Source: a virus | DNA: 64,000 nt | Virus record (IMG/VR): IMGVR_UViG_3300037827_000415 | Span: 18,867 to 82,866 of that record | Reading direction: 5' to 3' (one strand) | Notes under the pieces: model-generated | Database searches by the model: none | Seen by the model: the letters and a program-made list of their open reading frames with translations, nothing else | Told to the model about the DNA's origin: nothing | Position numbers and translations under genes: made by a program | Part shown: piece after piece, positions 22,339 through 30,777 of the stretch | Numbering within the stretch: the stretch's first letter is position 1 | Layout of the letters: each line of letters opens with the position of its first letter

Positions 22339-22533
22339 TCAAACAACCGGACTCGCTTCCGGCTGAGATGGGTCGCTCTGTAGCTCTTCGCGAATCACGC
22401 TGATTGATCGGTCGGCGTCGATGCCCAGTCGGCAGTTGTTGGGACCGATTCGCACAACTGCGACCTTGATAATTGGATAGCCAGGAACTTTAATCAGGAT
22501 CGCTTCGTCTTTCTTTCTCGAAAGCACCAACAT
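22339..22533 (-). CDS. csrA: CsrA, global translational regulator
   Basis: 64 aa from ATG at 22533. MLVLSRKKDEAILI, the KVAVVRIGPNNCRLGIDAD core and SVIREEL match CsrA/RsmA along nearly the full length; residues of the RNA-binding strands are present (L4-R6, R44-type region before EE). CsrA binds A(N)GGA in mRNA leaders and usually blocks translation. The csrA leader itself has AAAGGAT at the Shine-Dalgarno position. A phage copy may act on host carbon-storage or motility genes, or time phage translation. Confidence 0.9.
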   Translation of the reverse strand: MLVLSRKKDEAILIKVPGYPIIKVAVVRIGPNNCRLGIDADRSISVIREELQSDPSQPEASPVV

Positions 22534-22574
22534 TGTGAATCCTTTCATGCCCGCATGTCGTTTCGCTCTGCCCC

Positions 22575-22604
22575 TGTTTAGCATTTCACCGGGCATCGGG
22601 TCAA
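22575..22604 (-). promoter_or_regulatory. Promoter TTGACC-18-TAAACA before csrA
   Basis: Minus strand TTGACC (22599-22604), 18-bp spacer, TAAACA (22575-22580), about 40 bp upstream of the csrA ATG. Same spacer as the other phage promoters; csrA probably has its own transcript start. Confidence 0.55.
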
Positions 22605-22612
22605 ATTTTATT

Positions 22613-23212
22613 TCACGAATTTCTCCGAGAGAAGTTTATGTGTGCCAGCGATGGCCTTAACTCTAAAGCGGCCCTATCGTAAGCAGCGGCGGCCTCTTCC
22701 TCGGTGTCGAACAGGCCCAATTTAATGCGTTTTCCGAAATGCGTAATCTTGGCCAGCCAGCGACCGTTTCGCGTTTTAAAAACTCCTTTAAATCTCGATG
22801 TCTCGTGGCCGCGGCTGCGTTTTCTCGTATTCCATTGCTGTTCAGTATTGGTAATCCATCTGCAATTTCCGGGCTCGTAGTTTCCTTCTACGTCGATCCT
22901 GTCAATTCTCAGCCCTTCGCAATATCCATTGCTAATCGCCCATGTGATAAAAGTTGCCGGATCTTTCCATTCATTGCAGACTTCTATTCCCCTTCCCCCA
23001 TAATTGGAAAAGCCGGGCGTTTTCGGATTTTCGCATCTTCTTCTCATGTCCTGATACGCCCTATAAAGCGGCGTTCGCGACATTCGATGAGTGCGTTTTC
23101 TTCCTCCGTGAACTCCGGATAGTACAGAGCATTTGATTCCGCAAAATCTTCTTCTGAACGATGGCGGCGCGAAGAATTGTTTTCCGCAATGTTCGCAATG
23201 GCAGAGAGCCAT
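22613..23212 (-). CDS. HNH endonuclease with AP2 DNA-binding domain
   Basis: 199 aa from ATG at 23212 (MALCHCEHCGK). N-terminal zinc finger (CHCEHC ... FCGIKC), an HNH core of the phage type (DMRRRCENPKTPGFSNYGGRGI, RIDRIDVEGNYEPGNCRW), and an AP2 domain (SRFKGVF, GRWLAKI, KLGLFDTEEEAAAAYDRAAL, INF). It is a typical mobile endonuclease, placed between csrA and the virion genes. Related to the gene at 42474. Confidence 0.88.
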   Translation of the reverse strand: MALCHCEHCGKQFFAPPSFRRRFCGIKCSVLSGVHGGRKRTHRMSRTPLYRAYQDMRRRCENPKTPGFSNYGGRGIEVCNEWKDPATFITWAISNGYCEGLRIDRIDVEGNYEPGNCRWITNTEQQWNTRKRSRGHETSRFKGVFKTRNGRWLAKITHFGKRIKLGLFDTEEEAAAAYDRAALELRPSLAHINFSRRNS

Positions 23213-23364
23213 GAACGAATGCCCTTTGTCTTTTCGGGCCGACGCGACCGGAATGCCGGACAAAGGAAGAACGGCATTCTCGCGGTCGAGTCGCTTGGCC
23301 GGTTCGTAGCTATCGTTCCGGCCGTCCCGAAGTTCGTGAGAACAGATCTATTCTCTCGTATCGC

Positions 23365-24588
23365 TTAACTGAAAGCAATTGGCGGCCGACCCGCCAGCTC
23401 CCAGCTTTCGCCGCAAAAGCTATAACCCCCGATCCGCCCAGAATCCGCGACGATCGGCACCCCGGAGACGGGCAGGAAAAACTTGCGGTCGATCAGCGGC
23501 GTCCCGTCCGCGGACTTGATCTTGCGAATGTGGACGGCCCCTTGCGGATCGGCCCCCGTGCCGTAGATCACATCGCCGCAGCCATCGACCGCGATCGGGC
23601 CGACGTTCAGCCCTTGGACCGCGAACGAATTCGGGGTATGCGTCCAGATGACCGCGAGCGTGTCCAGGTTGACCTTCGTGATAATGCCGCTGCTCTTCAG
23701 GACGAGTCCGTCCGGGGCCGCGTTCAACTGCGACGGGCGAAGCGTGGTGTTTCCGCCGATCACCCATGCCCCCGTGCGGCAGTCATGCTTGGACAGCCAG
23801 CCACTGGGCAAAGCGACAAACACGTTCTGATTCCAGACGAGCCCGTTCTTTTCGGGGGGTCCGATGCAGACCAGTTTGTCGAGTCCCGTGCGTGCTCCGG
23901 TGTACGCGGGGATTGATGCCCCCGTGTGATCGGGATTGACGCTCCAGGTGATTCCGCTGCCGTTGATCGCTTGGCGAATGAGCGTATGCGTGGGATTGGG
24001 CGGACTCCCGGCACTCGCGAAGATGTACCAGTTGCCCGCCCGGTCACAATCGACGCCGGCCGCAGTTGGGAATCCGCCGAATGAACTGTTAATCGTCGTG
24101 ACGACAAGATCGTTCTTGCGGCAGAAGTACCAGTGAGTTTGCCCCGTGACTCCGGTTGTCGTCGTGGTGTAACAGACCCATTCCGCGGGGCCGTTCGACG
24201 CATCAACGATCTTCTCTTGCGTCGTGCCGCCGTTCGGATTCGGAATGGCGAAGGTCATCGACGTATCGCCCTGCCGCCCGAGCGTGCCGTAGGCTCGTGA
24301 GATTGTGCCCCCCGCGACCCAAGCGGCTGAGATGGTTCCGTCTGTCGGATCACACGACGGAAGGTTCGCCGTGTCCATCGCGTCAAAGCCGATCGTGTCG
24401 ATGCTTGACGCCTGCCCTTCGCTCACAATCTGGCCCGCGTCCAAGTCGATGCAATAGACCGTGCCGCCCACTGAGAATTGATACAGCAGAGTCTTCGGTG
24501 CGTACGGGTAAAGCACGTAACCGGGCAGCCGGCTTGGAATCGGCTGGCGGATTCGGAAGGCTTCCCATTGTGGCGTGCGGCCTACCAT
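23365..24588 (-). CDS. Beta-propeller-like tail protein, copy 3
   Basis: 407 aa from ATG at 24588 (MVGRTPQWEA); a longer in-frame reading antisense-like at its start is rejected. Repeated blade-like units with D-x-D-x-x-G-N (GVDCDRAGNWYIF, AVDGCGDVIYG) and Trp-containing strands suggest an NHL/PQQ-type propeller. Such propellers in tail tips bind host receptors (inference). It overlaps the next gene by 7 bp and shares the C-terminal GRIGG/GRIGAF ending with its two neighbours. Confidence 0.6.
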   Translation of the reverse strand: MVGRTPQWEAFRIRQPIPSRLPGYVLYPYAPKTLLYQFSVGGTVYCIDLDAGQIVSEGQASSIDTIGFDAMDTANLPSCDPTDGTISAAWVAGGTISRAYGTLGRQGDTSMTFAIPNPNGGTTQEKIVDASNGPAEWVCYTTTTTGVTGQTHWYFCRKNDLVVTTINSSFGGFPTAAGVDCDRAGNWYIFASAGSPPNPTHTLIRQAINGSGITWSVNPDHTGASIPAYTGARTGLDKLVCIGPPEKNGLVWNQNVFVALPSGWLSKHDCRTGAWVIGGNTTLRPSQLNAAPDGLVLKSSGIITKVNLDTLAVIWTHTPNSFAVQGLNVGPIAVDGCGDVIYGTGADPQGAVHIRKIKSADGTPLIDRKFFLPVSGVPIVADSGRIGGYSFCGESWELAGRPPIAFS

Positions 24589-25526
24589 GCGAACGCCCCG
24601 ATTCTGCCCACGCTCGGCTCGGCCAGCGTCGGCCCGCTTCGGCCGTAGGTCGGACCCGTGCCGCTGATCGACGCCCATCCGCTGAGTCGGTCGCCTTTGG
24701 CGGAGACGAATCCGCCGGAGTTTACCAGTGTGATAATCGGCCCCGAGATGCCGAGAGAATTGGACAACGCGATCAGTCGGCCGCCAGGAATGGCACACGG
24801 GCTCGATAGTGTCGCCGTCGTGGCGAGCACTCCGCCGTTTACCGGACTCACGATATCGACGAGTGATCCAGTGCCGGTGTCCGCCTCACCGTAGACGAAT
24901 TGGTCGCCCACGCTGATCGCGGTGAATGTGAGCGGGGCAGTCCAGTCCTGAACGAGCCCGGAACCGTATTTAATCAGGGCCGTGCCAGCGACGTAGAGAT
25001 TGCTGTCCGCATCGAAGCGGCACGTCGCGGCACCGGCCTGAGCCGCCGTGCTCGACATTACTCCCGTCGCCCCGTCGTAGACTTGGATCGTTCCCGCCGC
25101 CGTGATCGCGACGTTGCCGTTGCGGTCCACATCGATGCCAACGCCGCTCGTGCCGAGCGTCAGCCCGTGATTCGTGGTCCATGCGGTCTGCCAGTTCGCG
25201 GGGTTGATTTCGAGCACTGCGGCCGTCGTGAGCACCGCGATTCGGCTATTCACTGGATCGTAGGCAATCACACGGGCGTTCGTCGTCGCGGCGAAGAATG
25301 CGGCCGACGCGGCGGTATCGAGCAATTGGCCGTAGCCGGCGTTTGTGGAATAGAACTGCTGCTTGCACCCGTTGATCGCGATCCCGCAGTTCGCGACGGT
25401 CGTTCCTGTCGTGAGGCATGACGCGGCGACGCGAAGCGTGGACACGTCGACAACCGAAACCGTCGCCATCACGGGGAACGACATGAACCAGACTGAGAGC
25501 GGCGTAAGGTTGCCGGCTTCTTTCAT
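24582..25526 (-). CDS. Beta-propeller-like tail protein, copy 2
   Basis: 314 aa. Blade-like repeats (VIAYDPVNSRIAVL, GIDVDRNGNVAI, RFDADSNLYVAG, LTFTAISVGDQFVYG) rich in Thr, Ala and Val. Ends GRIGAFAW. ATGA overlap with copy 1. Likely a tail tip or fibre protein, arising by tandem duplication with its neighbours. Confidence 0.6.
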   Translation of the reverse strand: MKEAGNLTPLSVWFMSFPVMATVSVVDVSTLRVAASCLTTGTTVANCGIAINGCKQQFYSTNAGYGQLLDTAASAAFFAATTNARVIAYDPVNSRIAVLTTAAVLEINPANWQTAWTTNHGLTLGTSGVGIDVDRNGNVAITAAGTIQVYDGATGVMSSTAAQAGAATCRFDADSNLYVAGTALIKYGSGLVQDWTAPLTFTAISVGDQFVYGEADTGTGSLVDIVSPVNGGVLATTATLSSPCAIPGGRLIALSNSLGISGPIITLVNSGGFVSAKGDRLSGWASISGTGPTYGRSGPTLAEPSVGRIGAFAW

Positions 25527-26617
25527 GCGAACGTCCCCAGTCGCCCGGCACGCGGTTCAAGCCAGTAGGGATAACCTTGGTTCGTCGGGCCGATTGCGAA
25601 TTGATTGACCGTCGCCCCGGTGCCCCGGCTCAACTGCCAAAGGTTCGTGACCGCTCCGCCTGCCGAAACTGGAGCGGCCCCCACAAGCAGCAAGCCCTTC
25701 AGTTCGCATACGCTGGCCGCGGTGTTGTTCCCGATTCTCTGTGACCACTGCTGAGCCCCGCTCGCCGTGGCGTATGAGAAGACGTTGCTGCCCGTGGTCA
25801 ACGGACCAATGGTCACGAAGGCAAGTCCGTCCGCCGTGATCCAGACCGAAGCGACTGAAATTGTCGTTGTCGAGTTCGGAGCGACAGACCAATTCTGAGC
25901 CCCGGTTGCCGCAGCAAACTGGCGGAGCTCGCATCCCTGATTCCCGGAGTAGCAGCACAGAGTATAGATCGCTCCGGCCGGATCAAATTCGACTTGGACG
26001 CGGCCGGTGATTTGAGAGCCGCCCGGCGGGGTGAACGGCACGACCCACTGCGAGACTCCGAACGCATTCCAATAACCGACCTTGTACGCCGTTCCCGATC
26101 CGGTTGGCGTGAACAGGCAGGCGGCGTTTCCGTTGCGATCGCAGGCCCCGGCGAGAATCGAAATCCCGGTCATGCCGGCGGGCAGGGCATAGGCAATGTC
26201 GTTGCTGTCTGAAATGAGCGTGAGCGGATTGATGGTCGCGAATGCGGTCGCGGTTGGCGTGAGCACGCGGCCGTTTGAGTGGGCGTTGATGAAGCCGACG
26301 CCCACGGATGCCGAGCGGAATTTCCGGCCGTCCAATCGATAGATGAAACTGAACGGCAGGCCCGCGGGGCCGTTGAATCGGCCGCTCAGGATGGACAACA
26401 CCGGATCGCAAAAGAAAGCCGCGTTAAGCGATTGAGACAGTCCCGGAGCCGATGATTTTTCGCCAATTCCGACAACTGGGGCCATTGTCGCGGAATTGAA
26501 TCCGACCACCGATTCTGTGGGGACGGTATTGCCGCTTGTGGACGCGAACAATGCGAACAAGTCCGCCGCGTTATCGCCAAAGAGCGGAGCGAGCGGGGGG
26601 CGAGAGATCGCGGTCAT
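25523..26617 (-). CDS. Beta-propeller-like tail protein, copy 1
   Basis: 364 aa from ATG at 26617 (MTAISRPPLAP). Repeats such as ACDRNGNAACLF, VEFDPAGAIYTLCCY and WITADGLAFVT follow the same D-x-G-x-hydrophobic blade pattern; the end is GRLGTFA. It contains a YWN block typical of structural beta proteins. ATGA overlap with the 26614 gene. Confidence 0.6.
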   Translation of the reverse strand: MTAISRPPLAPLFGDNAADLFALFASTSGNTVPTESVVGFNSATMAPVVGIGEKSSAPGLSQSLNAAFFCDPVLSILSGRFNGPAGLPFSFIYRLDGRKFRSASVGVGFINAHSNGRVLTPTATAFATINPLTLISDSNDIAYALPAGMTGISILAGACDRNGNAACLFTPTGSGTAYKVGYWNAFGVSQWVVPFTPPGGSQITGRVQVEFDPAGAIYTLCCYSGNQGCELRQFAAATGAQNWSVAPNSTTTISVASVWITADGLAFVTIGPLTTGSNVFSYATASGAQQWSQRIGNNTAASVCELKGLLLVGAAPVSAGGAVTNLWQLSRGTGATVNQFAIGPTNQGYPYWLEPRAGRLGTFA

Positions 26618-27819
26618 GTGCCAGCCATTGCGGCAACGGTCGTCGTCGCCCCGCTCGGACCCAAATGCCAAACGACTTCTTCGACCTGCGAGCCGGGATT
26701 GAACGCTTGGATGCCGTCGTAGCACCACAACTTGGGCCGCTCGGCCTGATCGCGGGATTGGTAATACGAATTGATGAGCAACTGAGCCAGCGTGTTGAGT
26801 GCGATCACGTTCGTCGGGTTCTGATTCTGGCAGCACATCTGAGCGTCGAGGGGGGCAAAGATCACGTCCGTCGTGCCCGGCACCGGCGTCGCACCATTGG
26901 GCATCGTCGTGGGACCGCCGTTGAACACGTAATAGGGTGCGGTCGTGATAGATTCTTCCGGTGCTCCCGGATAGATCGCCAAGAACACGACGTCGACCGA
27001 CGCGGGGAACCAGATGTCATCCGACTCAACCGGGTTATTCGCGAAGAGTAAAAAATTCTGGCTGGCCTGTTGAAGCTGCTGAAAGTTCGTGTCAGCCGCA
27101 CCGCGTTGCACGGCGGAGAAACTGCCGCCGTTCGTCGGGTTGTAAACGAGATCCATGAAGAGCGATTGCAGGCATTCGGCGTAGGCCGAAAGGGGGGCCT
27201 GTTCGATGAAGCGGAAGCGCTCGGGATTGGACGTTGGAAAGGTCAGGCCGACCAGCGTTGGGGCGGGGGAGACATACGTCCAAATGCTGCCCAGCATCTT
27301 TTGCCAAGTCCACGGCCCGCGGCCCGGCCCCGGATTGCCGTTGAACAGCACGGCCGCCGCGGGATCCTCAGTCTCACTCCAATACTCCGCGGTCGGGTCG
27401 GCCAAGGTGCGGACGTTGTACGCTTGCGTAAACGTGGACCGCAAACCAATTGCCCGCTCGTCGGCCGCATGAACGATGAATAGCCCGTTCGGATCTTCGG
27501 CCGCCCCGCCGACAATCTGGGTCGCATCAAGGAAAACCATCTTCGCGGCTTGAAGCTGGTTCTGTCCGCAGCCCAAGATCAAGGCGTTATACGGGTCGTT
27601 GCCGAGCGAGATGGCCTGCACGACCTGCACGTCGGAGTAGAGCATCAGAAGCCACGCTTCGCCCGGCATTGCCCCGCGCGGGCAGCGGTATGAGTTGCAG
27701 CGGGCGATTTGCGCGAGGGCGTTCGGGTCGGGGTTGTCCGACTCCGCGATTTGGCGATAGTGCTGGCTGGCGGATTGGATGGATTGACCGCCGAATGAGC
27801 CGTATTCGGTGTCAGCCAT
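26614..27819 (-). CDS. Structural protein, probable tail/baseplate component
   Basis: 401 aa. No known motif; composition (high Gln, Asn, Pro, aromatic; few Lys) and long beta/loop character resemble virion proteins. It is translationally coupled to the propeller genes. A CCQNQNPTN motif and several Cys are present. Role inferred from position only. Confidence 0.55.
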   Translation of the reverse strand: MADTEYGSFGGQSIQSASQHYRQIAESDNPDPNALAQIARCNSYRCPRGAMPGEAWLLMLYSDVQVVQAISLGNDPYNALILGCGQNQLQAAKMVFLDATQIVGGAAEDPNGLFIVHAADERAIGLRSTFTQAYNVRTLADPTAEYWSETEDPAAAVLFNGNPGPGRGPWTWQKMLGSIWTYVSPAPTLVGLTFPTSNPERFRFIEQAPLSAYAECLQSLFMDLVYNPTNGGSFSAVQRGAADTNFQQLQQASQNFLLFANNPVESDDIWFPASVDVVFLAIYPGAPEESITTAPYYVFNGGPTTMPNGATPVPGTTDVIFAPLDAQMCCQNQNPTNVIALNTLAQLLINSYYQSRDQAERPKLWCYDGIQAFNPGSQVEEVVWHLGPSGATTTVAAMAGT

Positions 27820-28528
27820 CGGTCGGCACCCAGCGGTCGCCTTCGAGGTCGATCACGTTTTCGTCAAAATCTGGAGCGACATGCCACACTTTGCCGTGTT
27901 TGAATCCCCAGCCAACTGCCCCGGTCGGGATGTGATGATGGCCAGCCACGCACTTGACCCGCACCCACTTCGGCGGATCGGGCACCTTCGCCTGCGGGGG
28001 ATCCGGGATCAGGAAATGGCGGACGCACCATTCCAATTCATAGCCGCGTCCGGTCTCGTGACTGACGAATGGCGCCCGACACCCGGATGCTTCGGTGAGA
28101 TATCCGACCACGTCTCGGTTGTATTCTTCGCTTCGGATGCGGACAGCGTAAAGCGGGCCGATTTCAGTCGGTGGGCCATCGACCCACCCTGGCGTTTTCT
28201 GCGGATCGACGAGCGAATCCGGCCCCAAACCGCGAGCACACATCTCGTGCAACTGCTCCGGTGAAATGCATGCTCGCCCGTCATTTGGCTTGTCGATTTC
28301 TAGATACTTGCCGTTGGCACTGATCGTGAATTCGCCAATGGTGAATTGGGCGACTTCGCCGCATGTCTCGCGGCAAAGCTGCTCCCACTCGTGAGTCGGG
28401 ACATGCAGGATCGTTCTGTCGTCGTCGGCATCTTCCATGTAGAGCCGATAAGTGTCCCTTTCGGTGGATTTGACGGCAGAGAACAGGCCTTGATCCTTGA
28501 CGGTGATTTCGTGATAGCCGATCGCCAT
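27812..28528 (-). CDS. Hypothetical protein of the tail module
   Basis: 238 aa from ATG at 28528, preceded by AGGAGCGAAAGC and a good phage promoter at 28556-28585. Begins MAIGYHEITVKDQG. Contains several Cys/His (CVRHFLIP, CVAGHHHIP) and Trp-rich strands near the C-terminus (GWGFKHGKVWHVAP). First gene of a transcript covering the propeller genes. No family recognised. Confidence 0.6.
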   Translation of the reverse strand: MAIGYHEITVKDQGLFSAVKSTERDTYRLYMEDADDDRTILHVPTHEWEQLCRETCGEVAQFTIGEFTISANGKYLEIDKPNDGRACISPEQLHEMCARGLGPDSLVDPQKTPGWVDGPPTEIGPLYAVRIRSEEYNRDVVGYLTEASGCRAPFVSHETGRGYELEWCVRHFLIPDPPQAKVPDPPKWVRVKCVAGHHHIPTGAVGWGFKHGKVWHVAPDFDENVIDLEGDRWVPTDG

Positions 28529-28555
28529 GCTTTCGCTCCTAAAAAGGAAAGCGGC

Positions 28556-28585
28556 ATCATCGCGAAAAGACCGGCCTTGCGTCAA
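28556..28585 (-). promoter_or_regulatory. Phage promoter TTGACG-18-GATGAT
   Basis: Minus strand TTGACG (28580-28585), 18 bp, GATGAT (28556-28561), 28 bp upstream of the ATG at 28528, with AGGAGCGAAA between. One of four near-identical sites (also 42436, 43450, 48143). Confidence 0.7.
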
Positions 28586-28590
28586 ATAAT

Positions 28591-29991
28591 TTACGCGGCG
28601 ATCGTTTCGACCGGACGCCAGATGCGTGGGCGAGCCAGAATCGGCTTGTCCTTCTCGTCGCGGAACCGCACGCAAGCCGTGGCATAGCCGCTGAACGTGG
28701 CCGCCGTCGACTTCCACCAGTTCGGGAATTCGGCGTCGCTCTGCACGCTCATCTGCTTCGTTGGATCATCGGCCCGCGCCGCGACGTTCGATTCTTCGTC
28801 GTTCGCACCGGGGAGGCCACTGGGAATCAGGCGATCCACGTCAACTTCAGCCTGCACGTCGTACTCGGTGCTGCCGAAGTTGAGCTCCGCGAGGCAGTCC
28901 CAAATCTGCTCTTTCACCTCTTGCACGAGAGCCCGCAATGCGAGTTGCTGCGACGTGAAGAACGCCATCGCGGGAACCGAACGGCCGGCGAACCCGCCCA
29001 CGCTGGAGACGGCGGTGAGAATGTCGTCAGGGATTTCCAAGCCGTGCAGGATGTCTGATCGCAGTTCGCGAATGTAATCGTGCAAGCCCGTCGCGTCGCC
29101 GTTGATGGCGGGCTGTTCGATCTTCCAGATGGACTCGCCCGGCTTCGCTGGATTGTTCACGAACGGGACCGTGCCGACCCCGCCCGTGCGGATCATTTCG
29201 GCCAGTTGGCGGGCCAAGTCACGATAGGGGATTTTCGTGCCGGGGCTGCCATCGGACCCCATGTTCGTGACGTACTCGCCCGGCGGATGCTGCACCCAAA
29301 ATCCGCTGTAGGCATTCTTGTAGAACCACATGCGGCGGATCGCGAGTGCCCCGCTGAACTGGTCCCACTTGTCGATCCACGGACTGTAAGCTCCCAGCAA
29401 TTCACTCCGGCCGTTCCAAGATCCGAACCGCCGACCGTGGACGTACAGAAACGACTTCGGCGGGAACAGCGTGACCTTCCCCTTGTTGCGGTATCGGTCC
29501 ATCGATTCTGGGCCGTTGCCGTACCAGTTGTTATCGTCCGCGAGCACGGATGCGGCCGAAATCTGAATGCCGGCGAACTGGCCGCCCCGCGTGAGAATCG
29601 AAATGTCGGACGGATAAACGTCGCGGAAGTGGCCCAAGTGAACCTTGCGATCGTCGCCAAGTTTGTAGATCACCTCCCCACCAGCCCGGCTGTACCAGAG
29701 TGCCTCCAGCAGACGGGGAACGACGTAATACCACGTGCGTTCGATTTCCCCAGTCATGAATTCGACAATCTCTGGCCGACCGGAGAGTTTGAACTTCACG
29801 GTCAGCAGCGGGGCGTTTTTGATCGCCATTCCAAGGCGAATGTCGGGATCGTACTTCATCGACTCGACACGCCTCACCGTAAAGATCGGCAGGCCGAGAT
29901 CGATCATGCCGGGGATTTGCAATCCGTAGCCGGACGGGCGATACATGCCCGTCTGCACCTGGAACATCTGGCGGATTGCACCCTGCGACAT
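28591..29991 (-). CDS. Portal protein
   Basis: 466 aa from ATG at 29991 (MSQGAIRQM); a TTG three codons earlier is possible. RRVESMKYDPDIRLGMAIKNAPLL, a FLYVHGRRFGSWNGRSELLGA stretch, and LHDYIRELRSDILHGLEIPDDIL fit DUF935/Mu gp29-type and SPP1-type portals. The portal is the dodecameric ring through which DNA enters the capsid and to which TerL docks. It lies far from terL (59692), which is unusual for tailed phages. Confidence 0.75.
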   Translation of the reverse strand: MSQGAIRQMFQVQTGMYRPSGYGLQIPGMIDLGLPIFTVRRVESMKYDPDIRLGMAIKNAPLLTVKFKLSGRPEIVEFMTGEIERTWYYVVPRLLEALWYSRAGGEVIYKLGDDRKVHLGHFRDVYPSDISILTRGGQFAGIQISAASVLADDNNWYGNGPESMDRYRNKGKVTLFPPKSFLYVHGRRFGSWNGRSELLGAYSPWIDKWDQFSGALAIRRMWFYKNAYSGFWVQHPPGEYVTNMGSDGSPGTKIPYRDLARQLAEMIRTGGVGTVPFVNNPAKPGESIWKIEQPAINGDATGLHDYIRELRSDILHGLEIPDDILTAVSSVGGFAGRSVPAMAFFTSQQLALRALVQEVKEQIWDCLAELNFGSTEYDVQAEVDVDRLIPSGLPGANDEESNVAARADDPTKQMSVQSDAEFPNWWKSTAATFSGYATACVRFRDEKDKPILARPRIWRPVETIAA

Positions 29992-30002
29992 TTCGAGCAA
30001 GG

Positions 30003-30494
30003 TCAGGCCCTTTGTCTAACGGCGGTCAGGCTCCAAACGAACGCGATCACCCAGCCGAGTAGCGTCCAGCCCAAGAGGATGTTGAGGGCTGCGATGGCTG
30101 CGACCTGCTGATGCGATCGAACCGACGCGATAATCGTGGGCAGCAAGTAAATCCCGCCGATCACGAACAGCAAAATTATTCCGCCGGGCTCAACGTGCTG
30201 GCCGTCGCTGCCGGACGCAATGATTGCAGGAACGACAGCCATTGCAAAGATCAGCAGAATTCCCGACAGGGCCACGATTCCAATAACTGATGAAACTGCG
30301 GAAGCGGACCTTACGGCTTCGGCTTTCCTACGCGGCGATTGCATGACGGGCTCCGATTCAATTTCGCGAATCATGTCGAACATCGGCGAGCCCGCAGTCG
30401 CATCGAATTCTGCCGCCGTCTCTTTCTCGTGAATGTCCATAATCATGGGCGGCAGACTGTACGTTTCACGGCAATTCGGACAAGAGAGTTTCAT
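30003..30494 (-). CDS. Superinfection immunity (Imm-like) membrane protein with zinc-ribbon start
   Basis: 163 aa from ATG at 30494, preceded by GGAGGTATCC. N-terminus MKLSCPNCRETYSLP is a half zinc ribbon. Transmembrane segments at about 76-98 and 108-124. The C-terminal IYLLPTIIASVRSHQQVAAI ... NILLGWTLLGWVIAFVW block is the superinfection-immunity domain known from T4 Imm. It likely blocks DNA entry by related phages. It has its own promoter at 30544. Confidence 0.85.
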   Translation of the reverse strand: MKLSCPNCRETYSLPPMIMDIHEKETAAEFDATAGSPMFDMIREIESEPVMQSPRRKAEAVRSASAVSSVIGIVALSGILLIFAMAVVPAIIASGSDGQHVEPGGIILLFVIGGIYLLPTIIASVRSHQQVAAIAALNILLGWTLLGWVIAFVWSLTAVRQRA

Positions 30495-30543
30495 TGGATA
30501 CCTCCATTGTGGCATCCGTGGCCCGGTTTATCTCCCGCCCATC

Positions 30544-30573
30544 ACTCTATCGCTTTAGTCCGTTCCGCGTCAA
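30544..30573 (-). promoter_or_regulatory. Phage promoter TTGACG-18-TAGAGT before imm
   Basis: Minus strand TTGACG (30568-30573) behind a T-run, 18 bp, TAGAGT (30544-30549), 50 bp from the ATG at 30494. Same -10 box as the site at 63524. Confidence 0.65.
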
Positions 30574-30582
30574 AAAAAGTTC

Positions 30583-30777
30583 TCAGGCTCGGCCAGCCAG
30601 CGATGCGTCGATCTTTGCAGTGACTTCATCGGCAACCATTTGCCGATAGGCTTTATCGCCAGCGGCCTCCCCTTCGATCATCGCGATCAGGCTACAGCGG
30701 AATTCTTTGCTGGCATCGTGCTCGGCGATTCGTCGCATGGATTCGATGGCGTCGAGTCGGTCAAGTGCGGAGAGCAT
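30583..30777 (-). CDS. Frameshift extension of tail assembly chaperone
   Basis: 64 aa if read from its own ATG at 30777. The frame is open back to the T8 run at 30848-30855 and is exactly the -1 frame of the preceding gene, so it is probably made mainly as the C-terminal part of a fusion of about 178 aa. Helical, charged. It has no Shine-Dalgarno of its own that I can see. Confidence 0.65.
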   Translation of the reverse strand: MLSALDRLDAIESMRRIAEHDASKEFRCSLIAMIEGEAAGDKAYRQMVADEVTAKIDASLAGRA

